Shown here piece after piece: positions 52,642 through 59,720 of a DNA stretch of 64,000 nucleotides. This DNA is from Azospirillum oleiclasticum (lineage in GTDB: Bacteria > Pseudomonadota > Alphaproteobacteria > Azospirillales > Azospirillaceae), in NCBI RefSeq assembly GCF_013423485.1, contig NZ_JABFFR010000035.1, positions 1 through 64,000 on the forward strand. Direction: 5' to 3'. The notes under the pieces are model-generated. The model was not told the origin of the DNA and ran no database searches. It saw nothing but the letters and a program-made list of their open reading frames with translations. Both the position numbers and the translations under genes were made by a program. The first letter of the stretch is position 1. Each line of letters opens with the position of its first letter.

Positions 52642-53454
52642 TCAGAAGTAGGGCGAGGGCTTCACGTCGTAGAGCATGCCGATGCCGAACCACTTCTTCC
52701 AGGTGGTGTCGATGAAACCGCGCCGGTGCAGGTCGAACAGCGCCACGTTCAGCCAGTTGCGCAAGGAATCATTCCCCTTGGACACGCCGATCGAGCAGTA
52801 ATAGACGTCGACCGGGGTCTCCACGACCTTCCAGTCCACCTTGTGCTTGTTCATGTGCTCGCCGACGAAGTCGATGACATCGACCATCGCGTCGCCACGG
52901 CCCTGGGCGATGGCGCGGACGGCGTCGGGGTAGTTGTCGAGCTGGAGCACCTGCGCCTTCGGCAGGTTGTCGGCGATGAACTTCAGCGGCGTCGTGCCGC
53001 GGACCTGCACCAGCTTCACCGACTCGTCGTTCAGCTCCTTCCAGTCGGTGTAGGGCTTGGCCTTGGTGGTCAGCACGCCGAACACTTCGGAATGAACCGG
53101 CACGGTGAAGTCGATCACCTTGGCGCGGTCGGGGTTCCGGGTCATGGCGCCCAGAACCATGTCGATCTTGCCGCTCTGCACGAACGGAATGCGGTCGGGG
53201 GAGCCGACCTGCACGACCTGGAGCTCGACGCCCAGCATGTCGGCCAGCCGCTTCGACACCTCGACGTCGAATCCGTCGATCTGGTTCTTGTCGTTGAACA
53301 GGCCCAGCGGCGGCAGCGTGGGGTTCACGCCGACGATCAGCTTCTTGGACGACAGGATCTCGTCCAGCGAGCGGGCGCTGGCGTTGACGGACGCAAGACA
53401 GGCGACGGCGGCGACCGCCGCCACGGCCGCGCTGCGCAGGATGGATTTCAGCAC
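52642..53454 (-). CDS. ABC transporter solute-binding protein, polar amino acid type
   Basis: A 270-residue periplasmic protein starting with GTG (GGGAGG six bases upstream) and a signal peptide (VLKSILRSAAVAAVAA...VNASA). The ligand domain starts KKLIVGVNPTLPPLGLF and has MVLGAMTRNPDRAKVIDFTVP read in blocks. Family 3 amino-acid binding protein; the ligand is presumably the substrate of the split dehydrogenase. Divergent from that dehydrogenase across 206 bases that hold the operator at 53531. Confidence 0.91.
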   Translation of the reverse strand: MLKSILRSAAVAAVAAVACLASVNASARSLDEILSSKKLIVGVNPTLPPLGLFNDKNQIDGFDVEVSKRLADMLGVELQVVQVGSPDRIPFVQSGKIDMVLGAMTRNPDRAKVIDFTVPVHSEVFGVLTTKAKPYTDWKELNDESVKLVQVRGTTPLKFIADNLPKAQVLQLDNYPDAVRAIAQGRGDAMVDVIDFVGEHMNKHKVDWKVVETPVDVYYCSIGVSKGNDSLRNWLNVALFDLHRRGFIDTTWKKWFGIGMLYDVKPSPYF

Positions 53455-53530
53455 GATGCACCTCCCGTTGATGAACAGGTCGATGATGACCTGGTGAAGC
53501 TCGCCCGTGGCCGCTCTCCCGACGGCCGAC

Positions 53531-53549
53531 CGTATACGCACCGTATACG
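53531..53549. promoter_or_regulatory. paired CGTATAC operator in the locus 2 divergent promoter
   Basis: CGTATACG occurs twice with starts 11 bases apart (53531 and 53542), so the copies lie on one face of the helix; TTGTACAC follows. The same arrangement recurs at 58216-58233 before the hydantoinase gene. It lies between the ABC operon and the dehydrogenase operon and is a good site for the GntR protein encoded at 57453. Confidence 0.65.
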
Positions 53550-53660
53550 ATTCTTGTACACATGGGAGCATTCGTTTGCTAGCTTGTCAACGGAAGGAAT
53601 GAGCCCCGACGCGACAAGGCTGCCGCAGGCGGGGCGGAGACCAGGGAAAACCGGGGGATC

Positions 53661-53945
53661 ATGAGCCTGCGCATCGGCCACACCGTCGACCGGCCGGGGG
53701 CCGTCACCATCACCGTGGACGGCACGCCCGTGTCGGCCCATCCCGGCGAGAGCGTCGCCGCCGCGCTGTTCGCGGCCGGCCGGCGGCGCCTGCGCGAAAG
53801 CCCGCGGGCCGGTGCGCCGCGCGGCATGTTCTGCCTGATGGGCGCCTGCCAGGAATGCGTGGTGATCGTCGGCGGCCGGCGCGTGCCCGCCTGCCAGACG
53901 CCGGTGAGCGAGGGGCTGGCGGTGACGACGGGGGTGCCGTGGTGA
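53661..53945 (+). CDS. [2Fe-2S] ferredoxin-like dehydrogenase subunit (HcnA-like)
   Basis: A 94-residue Fe-S subunit. The cluster motif is GMFCLMGACQECVV with a last Cys in VPACQTP. It equals the first ~95 residues of the fused enzyme at 23987-26902. The stop overlaps the next gene as GTGA. It passes electrons between the two flavoprotein subunits encoded next. Confidence 0.9.
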   Translation: MSLRIGHTVDRPGAVTITVDGTPVSAHPGESVAAALFAAGRRRLRESPRAGAPRGMFCLMGACQECVVIVGGRRVPACQTPVSEGLAVTTGVPW

Positions 53946-55378
53946 GCGGGGCATACGACCTGATCGTGCTGGGCGCCGGCCCGGCCGGCGTCGGCGCCGC
54001 GGTGACCGCCCGAAGCCACGGCCTGTCGGTTCTGGTGGTCGATGAGAACGAGACAACCGGCGGGCAGGTGTACCGCGCCACCCCGCAGGCCTTCGCCACC
54101 CGCGCCGACGCGCCGGCCAACCCCGACAAGAAGGAGGGTGCGGGCCAGCGGCAGAGCCTGCTCGCCAGCGGTGCGGCGGTCGCCTTCCGCCATTCCGTGT
54201 GGCAGGTCAGCCCCGGCTACCGCGTCGATGCGGTGGGGCAGGGCGGGCCGGTGCATTGGTCGGCCCCGGCGGTTATCGCCGCCACCGGCACCACCGAGCG
54301 CGTCGTCCCCTTCCCCGGCTGGACGCTGCCGGGTGTGATCGGGCTGGCCGCCGCGACGATCCTGCTGAAGTCGCAACAGATGCTGCCCGGCCGGCGGCCG
54401 GTGATCGCCGGTTGCGGGCCGCTGCTGGCCGCGGTCGCGGTCGCGGTGCTGGACGGCGGCGGCAAACCGGCGGCGGTGCTCGACCTGTCCGGCCCCGGCG
54501 ACTGGCTGGCGGCGCTGCCGGCGCTCGCCTCGCGGCCGGATCTGGCGCTGCGGGGGCTGGGCTGGGTGGTGCGCCTGAAGGCGGCCGGCGTTCCGGTCCA
54601 TTTCCGCACCGGCATCGCCGCCGTGCGGGAGACCGCCGACGGCCTTGCCGTGACCCCCTGCCGGGTGGATGCCGACCGTCGGCCGCTGCCGGATGGCGCC
54701 GGCCAGGACATCGAGACGGATTGCGTGGCGGTCGGCCACGGCCTGACACCCGGCACCGAGATCACCCGCCTGCTGCGCGCCCGCCACCGCTTCGACGCCG
54801 CACTTGGCGGCTGGGTGGCGGAACATGACGCGGATTTCCGGACCTCGCTGCCCGGCCTCTATGTGGCCGGCGACGGGGCCGGCATTTCCGGTGCGGCGGC
54901 GGCGCATCTGCAGGGGCAACTCGCCGGCCTCGCCGTGGCGCGCGACCTCGGGCGGCTCGGCGCGGACGCGCATGAGACGGCGGCGGCGCCGGTCCGTAAG
55001 CGGTTGGCGGCGGCGCAGCGCTTCGGCCGGGCGATGGCGCGGCTGATGGCGCTGCGGCCCGCCCACGCCGCGTCGGTGGCGCCCGACACCGTGGTCTGCC
55101 GCTGCGAGGATGTGACCCGCGGGGAGATCGACGAGGCGGTGGCGGCCGGCGCCCGCGACGTCAACCAGCTCAAGGCCTGGACCCGCTGCGGCATGGGACC
55201 CTGCCAGGGCCGCATGTGCGGCGAGACGGCGGCCTCCCTGGTCGCCGAAGCCGTCGGGAGCCGCGGGGCCGCGGGCCTGTGGACCGGCCGCGCGCCGCTG
55301 CGCCCGGTGCCGATGGATCTGTTGACCGGCGATTTCACCTACGCCGATATCCCGCTGCCGAAGGCGGCCCCGCTATGA
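53942..55378 (+). CDS. FAD/NAD-type oxidoreductase subunit (HcnB-like)
   Basis: A 478-residue flavoprotein. FAD motif VLGAGPAGVGAAV (about 8-20), a second nucleotide motif near VIAGCGPLLAAVAV, and a C-terminal BFD-like [2Fe-2S] site (VCRCEDVT and CGMGPCQGRMC). GTG start overlaps the stop of the ferredoxin gene by four bases; its own stop overlaps the next ATG by four. Homologous to the middle part of the locus 1 fusion. Confidence 0.9.
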   Translation: MSGAYDLIVLGAGPAGVGAAVTARSHGLSVLVVDENETTGGQVYRATPQAFATRADAPANPDKKEGAGQRQSLLASGAAVAFRHSVWQVSPGYRVDAVGQGGPVHWSAPAVIAATGTTERVVPFPGWTLPGVIGLAAATILLKSQQMLPGRRPVIAGCGPLLAAVAVAVLDGGGKPAAVLDLSGPGDWLAALPALASRPDLALRGLGWVVRLKAAGVPVHFRTGIAAVRETADGLAVTPCRVDADRRPLPDGAGQDIETDCVAVGHGLTPGTEITRLLRARHRFDAALGGWVAEHDADFRTSLPGLYVAGDGAGISGAAAAHLQGQLAGLAVARDLGRLGADAHETAAAPVRKRLAAAQRFGRAMARLMALRPAHAASVAPDTVVCRCEDVTRGEIDEAVAAGARDVNQLKAWTRCGMGPCQGRMCGETAASLVAEAVGSRGAAGLWTGRAPLRPVPMDLLTGDFTYADIPLPKAAPL

Positions 55379-56505
55379 GCGCGCCCATGTTCGATGTGGC
55401 CGTCGTCGGTGGCGGCGTGATGGGCGCCACCACGGCTCTGATGCTGGCGCGCGGCGGCCTGCGCACCGTCATTCTCGACCGCGGCCCGCTGTGCCGGGAG
55501 GCGTCGGGCGTGAACGCCGGCACGCTGACCCTGCACATGACCCGCGCCTCCCTGATCCCCTACGCCGTGCGCGGCCACGAGCTGTGGCTGAGCGCCGACC
55601 AATGGCTGGGCCGCGGCGTGGCGGCGGTCTCCACCGAAGGGCTGTCGCTGGCCTTCACCCCAGCGGAGGAGGAGATGCTGCACGCCCGCGCCGCCGCAAG
55701 GCGCGAATACGGCGCCCCCATCGAGATCGTGCCCGCGTCCCGCGCCCGCGCGGTGGAGCCGGGCCTGTCCGACCAAGTGCGGTTGGCCGCCTACTGCCCC
55801 ATCGACGGCTTCGCCAGCTCCTACCTGACCGGCCGGGCCTACCGCGAGGCGCTGGTCGAGGCCGGGGCGGTGGTCCGCGAGGGGGCGGCGGTGATCGGGG
55901 TGGACAGCGGCGACGGCGGCTTCAGCCTGCGCATCGCGGGGGCGGAGCCGGTGCGCGCCCGGCGGCTGGTGCTGGCCGGCGGCGTGTGGCTGGAGGAGAT
56001 GCTGGGCTGGCTCGGCCTGCGCATCCCGGTCAAGTGCCTGATCAACCAGCTCGTCGTCACCGAACGGCTGCGCCCGGTGATGCGCACGGTGCTGAGCGTC
56101 GCCAACGGGCTGTTGTCGCTGAAGCAGTTCGCCAACGGCACGGTGCTGATCGGCGGCGGCTGGCAGGGCATCGGCGATCCCAAGCGCGGCGGCGTGCAGA
56201 CCATCCCGGAAAACCTGATCGGCAACACACGCCTTGCCCGCTGGGTGATCCCGGCGCTGGCGGAGACGCGCGTCGCCCGCATCTGGCTGGGGCTGGAGGC
56301 GGAGACGGCGGACGCCATGCCGATGATCGGCGCGGTGCCCGGCGTGCCGGACGCCTTCGTCATCGGCAGCGTCCATTCCGGCTACACCAGCGGCCCTTAC
56401 ATGGGCCGGCTGCTGGCCGACCTGATCCTGGGGCGGGAGCCGGAGCGTCCGCTCTTCGACCCGTCCCGCCTGCTGGAGCCGCAGGCGGCTCCCGCCCTCA
56501 CCTGA
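55375..56505 (+). CDS. D-amino-acid-oxidase-like catalytic subunit (HcnC-like)
   Basis: A 376-residue FAD protein, the likely substrate-oxidising subunit. FAD motif VAVVGGGVMGATTAL (about 8-22) and the late IGSVHSGYTSGPYMGR. It shares blocks with the fusion C terminus, for example LSLKQFANGTVLIGGGW against LTLKQAANGNLIIGGAW. With the two preceding genes it forms a complete dehydrogenase for an imported amino or imino acid. Confidence 0.9.
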   Translation: MSAPMFDVAVVGGGVMGATTALMLARGGLRTVILDRGPLCREASGVNAGTLTLHMTRASLIPYAVRGHELWLSADQWLGRGVAAVSTEGLSLAFTPAEEEMLHARAAARREYGAPIEIVPASRARAVEPGLSDQVRLAAYCPIDGFASSYLTGRAYREALVEAGAVVREGAAVIGVDSGDGGFSLRIAGAEPVRARRLVLAGGVWLEEMLGWLGLRIPVKCLINQLVVTERLRPVMRTVLSVANGLLSLKQFANGTVLIGGGWQGIGDPKRGGVQTIPENLIGNTRLARWVIPALAETRVARIWLGLEAETADAMPMIGAVPGVPDAFVIGSVHSGYTSGPYMGRLLADLILGREPERPLFDPSRLLEPQAAPALT

Positions 56506-56523
56506 CCCGTGCGCGAGGCCACC

Positions 56524-57456
56524 ATGATTCCCGACACCAACGCCCCGTTCGACGGCGTCTATGTCGCCACCGTCTGCCCGATGCGCCCGGACTTCGCCAT
56601 CGACGAGGACGCGCTGGCCGCGCACCTTCAGGATGCCATGGCGACCCCCGGCATGCGCGGCGTGCTGATCAACGGCCATGCCGGCGAGAACTTCATGCTG
56701 AGCCGGGAGGAGAAGCGCCGCGTCGTCGCGATCGCGCACGCCACCATCGGCGACCGCGCCGTGATCGTCAGCGGCCTCAACGCCGAAGGCAGCCTGGAGG
56801 CGCAGCGCCACGCCGCGGACGCCCGCGACGCCGGGGCCGACGCGCTGATGGTTTTCCCGCCCTTCTCCTGGGCGTTGTCGCAGGACGCCGACATGGCGGT
56901 GACCCACCACCGCATGATCGCCGAGGCCGCCCCCGGCCCGCTGATGCTCTATCAGGCGGGTGTCCGCGCCGGCACCATGGCCTACACCCACGATGCGCTG
57001 GCCCGTCTGGTGCAAATCCCCGGCGTCGTCGGCATCAAGGAGGGAAGCTGGGAGGCCGCGGCCTACGAGGCGAACCGGCGGCTGGTCAAGGCGGTGGCGC
57101 CGCAGGTCTCGGTCATGGCGTCGGGCGACGAGCATCTGCTGACCTGCTTCGTGGTGGGCAGCGAGGGCAGCCTCGTCAGCCTCGCCGTGCTGGTGCCGGA
57201 CGCCATCGTCGGGCTGGAGCGGGCGGTGCTGGCCGGCGATCTGGAGCGGGCGCGCGGCCATCATTCGGTCATCCAGCCGCTGGCCCGTGCCATCTACGGC
57301 ACGGCGCCCGGCGGGCTGGCGACGGCTCGGTTGAAATGCTGCTTGAAGATGGTTGGAAAGTTGCGTCATGACGTGATGCGTCCACCCATCGGGCCGCTGC
57401 CCGACCATGAGGTCGCCATGCTCCGTTCCGCCCTCACCACCGCCGGACTGCTGTGA
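56524..57456 (+). CDS. DHDPS-family lyase with variant substrate loop
   Basis: A 310-residue TIM-barrel lyase. The Schiff-base Lys is in GVVGIKEGSWEA and the Tyr in MLYQAG. The oxoacid-binding loop reads INGHAGENFML, with His-Ala where DapA has two Thr. True dihydrodipicolinate synthase is therefore unlikely. It follows the dehydrogenase genes by 18 bases and probably cleaves or deaminates their product. GTG at 56509 is a possible earlier start. Confidence 0.85.
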   Translation: MIPDTNAPFDGVYVATVCPMRPDFAIDEDALAAHLQDAMATPGMRGVLINGHAGENFMLSREEKRRVVAIAHATIGDRAVIVSGLNAEGSLEAQRHAADARDAGADALMVFPPFSWALSQDADMAVTHHRMIAEAAPGPLMLYQAGVRAGTMAYTHDALARLVQIPGVVGIKEGSWEAAAYEANRRLVKAVAPQVSVMASGDEHLLTCFVVGSEGSLVSLAVLVPDAIVGLERAVLAGDLERARGHHSVIQPLARAIYGTAPGGLATARLKCCLKMVGKLRHDVMRPPIGPLPDHEVAMLRSALTTAGLL

Positions 57457-58184
57457 GCAGAGACGGCGGCATCCCCCCCGGCGCTCCGAACGACGCCGAC
57501 CCCGACGGCACCCTCTCCGAGGGCGCGGCCGATCCCGTCCGCGACCGCAACCTGTCGGCGCTGGCCTACGACCGGCTGTACGACATGATCCTGCACCGGC
57601 GCCTGCCGGGCGGGGCGGTCGTGGTGGAAGGGCGTCTGGCCGACGAGCTGCAGATCTCGCGCACGCCGATGCGCGAGGCGCTGGGCCGGCTGGCCGGGGA
57701 AGGGCTGCTCCAGCGCAGCGGCACCCGCTCCTACGTCGTCCGCAAGGTCGATGCGACGGAGTTCTTCCAGAGCATGAAGGTGCGCGAGCTGCTGGAGGGG
57801 GAGGCGATCACCCTGGCCGACGGCCGGGTCGAAACCGCCGTCATCGACAGCCTTCGCGCCGACATCGCGCGCATGATGGTGGCGCAGGAGCAGGAAAGCC
57901 GGCACTGGGCGCTGGACGACCGGCTGCACATGCTGTTCGCCGACCACAGCGGCAACGCGGTGCTGGCCCGGCTGATCACGCAGGTGCGCATCAACAGCCG
58001 GCTGTTCGAGGTGTCGAGCCCCTTCCGCCGCGTCAAGGCGGACGGGGAGGAGCATCTGGCGATCCTCGACGCCTTCGCGGCCGGCAACGCGAAGGAGGCG
58101 CGGCGGCTGATGCTGCGCCACCTGCGCAACCTACAGGACGAGGCGATGGCGATCCTCAGCGGCCGCAACCCCACAGGTCGTTGA
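57453..58184 (+). CDS. GntR-family regulator, FCD domain
   Basis: A 243-residue regulator with an N-terminal tail of about 30 residues, winged helix 35-97 (RLADELQISRTPMREALGRLAGEGLL) and FCD domain (KVRELLEGEAITLA, DDRLHMLFADHSGNAVL, GEEHLAILDAF, MLRHLRNL). GTG start overlaps the lyase stop by four bases (GTGA). The paired CGTATAC sites flanking its operon are its probable targets. Confidence 0.9.
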   Translation: MSRDGGIPPGAPNDADPDGTLSEGAADPVRDRNLSALAYDRLYDMILHRRLPGGAVVVEGRLADELQISRTPMREALGRLAGEGLLQRSGTRSYVVRKVDATEFFQSMKVRELLEGEAITLADGRVETAVIDSLRADIARMMVAQEQESRHWALDDRLHMLFADHSGNAVLARLITQVRINSRLFEVSSPFRRVKADGEEHLAILDAFAAGNAKEARRLMLRHLRNLQDEAMAILSGRNPTGR

Positions 58185-58215
58185 AGGCGGCCGCTGACGG
58201 AGCCGCGGGCTTTCG

Positions 58216-58233
58216 CGTATACAGAGCGTATGC
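58216..58233 (+). promoter_or_regulatory. paired CGTATAC-type operator before the hydantoinase gene
   Basis: CGTATAC at 58216 and CGTATGC at 58227, starts 11 bases apart, as at 53531-53549. It lies 31 bases upstream of the hydantoinase ATG, over or near its promoter, which brings this gene into the same regulon. Confidence 0.65.
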
Positions 58234-58263
58234 AAATCCGGGCAGAGAGGACCAGGACAGACC

Positions 58264-59703
58264 ATGGCTGAATTCGATCTGGTGATCCGCAACGGCACGG
58301 TGGTGACCGCCTCCGACACGACCAAGTGCGAGGTCGGGATCAAGGACGGGCGCATCGTGGCGCTGGCCGAGCGCCTGGACCCCGGTGCGCCGACGCTGGA
58401 CGCCGGCGGGCGGCTGGTGATGCCGGGCGGCATCGACAGCCACGTCCACATCGACCAGTACAGCGGCGACGACACCGTCATGGCCGACGATTTCCGGTCC
58501 GGCACGGTGTCGGCGGCCTGCGGCGGCAACACCACGGTGATCCCCTTCGCGCTTCAGGTGAAGGGCGGCTCGCTGCGTGCGGCGGTCCAGGACTACCACG
58601 CCAAGGCCGAGGGCAAGTGCCTGATCGACTACGGCTTCCACCTCATCGTCTCCGACCCCAGCGAGAGCGTTCTGGGGCAGGAGCTGCCGGCGCTGGTGCA
58701 GGACGGCTACACCTCGTTCAAGGTCTTCATGACCTACGACGACCTGAAGCTGAACGACCGCGAGCTGCTGGAGACCTTCGACGTGGCGCGCAACGAGGGC
58801 GCGCTGGTGATGGTCCACGCCGAGGGCTACGACGCCATCAAGTTCCTGACCGAAAGGCTGGAGCGCGCCGGCCGCACCGATCCCTACCACCACGCCGAAT
58901 CGCGCCCCATTCCGGTGGAGCGGGAGGCGACGCACCGCGCCATCTCCTTCGCGGAGATCGTCGATGTGCCGATCATGATCGTGCACGTCTCCTCCGCCGA
59001 TGCCATCGAGCAGATCCGCTGGGCGCAGAGCCGCGGCCTGAAGGTCTATGGCGAGACCTGCACCCAGTATCTGACGCTGACGGCCGACGACCTGAAGGGC
59101 CTGAACATGGAGGGCGCCAAATACGTGTGCAGCCCGCCGCCGCGCGATCTGGAAAGCCAGAAGGCGTGCTGGAACGGTTTGCAGACCGGCGTCTTCCAGG
59201 TCTTCTCCTCCGACCACTGCCCGTTCCGCTTCGACACGCCGGCCGGCAAGAAGCGGCACGGCGAGCGCACCGCCTTCAAATGGGTGCCGAACGGCATTCC
59301 GGGTGTCGAGGTGCGGATGCCCATCCTGTTCTCCGAAGGGGTGGGCAAGGGCCGCATCACCCTGCAGGAGTTCGTGGCGATGACCTCCACCAACCACGCC
59401 CGCCTCTACGGGCTGGCGCCGCGCAAGGGCAGCATCGCGGTGGGCGCCGACGCCGACATCGTGATCTGGGATCCGGAGAAGAAGGTCACCATCACCCAGG
59501 ACATCATGCATCACGGCGCCGACTACACCCCCTACGAGGGGTTCGAGGTCATCGGCTGGCCGGAGACGGTGCTGGTGCGCGGCACTAAGGTCGTCCACAA
59601 GGGCGAGGTGGTCGGCACCCCCGGCCACGGCCGCTTCCTGAAACGCGACCTCTCCCCCTTCGCCCGCCCCCGCGGCGTACGGCCGACGGAGTACGGGGCG
59701 TAA
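58264..59703 (+). CDS. hydA: dihydropyrimidinase/hydantoinase
   Basis: A 479-residue cyclic amidohydrolase. First metal motif DSHVHIDQY (about 58-66), carbamylated-Lys region SFKVFMTYDD, then MVHAEGYD, IVHVSS, and SSDHCPF with the catalytic Asp. All ligands are intact and length is normal. It hydrolyses dihydropyrimidine, hydantoin or related cyclic imide rings in the cytoplasm. The preceding GntR gene and operator place it in locus 2, which points to a cyclic amide substrate or intermediate. Confidence 0.92.
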   Translation: MAEFDLVIRNGTVVTASDTTKCEVGIKDGRIVALAERLDPGAPTLDAGGRLVMPGGIDSHVHIDQYSGDDTVMADDFRSGTVSAACGGNTTVIPFALQVKGGSLRAAVQDYHAKAEGKCLIDYGFHLIVSDPSESVLGQELPALVQDGYTSFKVFMTYDDLKLNDRELLETFDVARNEGALVMVHAEGYDAIKFLTERLERAGRTDPYHHAESRPIPVEREATHRAISFAEIVDVPIMIVHVSSADAIEQIRWAQSRGLKVYGETCTQYLTLTADDLKGLNMEGAKYVCSPPPRDLESQKACWNGLQTGVFQVFSSDHCPFRFDTPAGKKRHGERTAFKWVPNGIPGVEVRMPILFSEGVGKGRITLQEFVAMTSTNHARLYGLAPRKGSIAVGADADIVIWDPEKKVTITQDIMHHGADYTPYEGFEVIGWPETVLVRGTKVVHKGEVVGTPGHGRFLKRDLSPFARPRGVRPTEYGA

Positions 59704-59720
59704 GGGGAGAGGCTGCCGCA

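Noticed and set aside
53661..56505. Hydrogen cyanide synthase (hcnABC)
   Set aside because: Subunit architecture matches, but the linked ABC importer, lyase, GntR and hydantoinase genes point to catabolism; many amino-acid dehydrogenases share the architecture.
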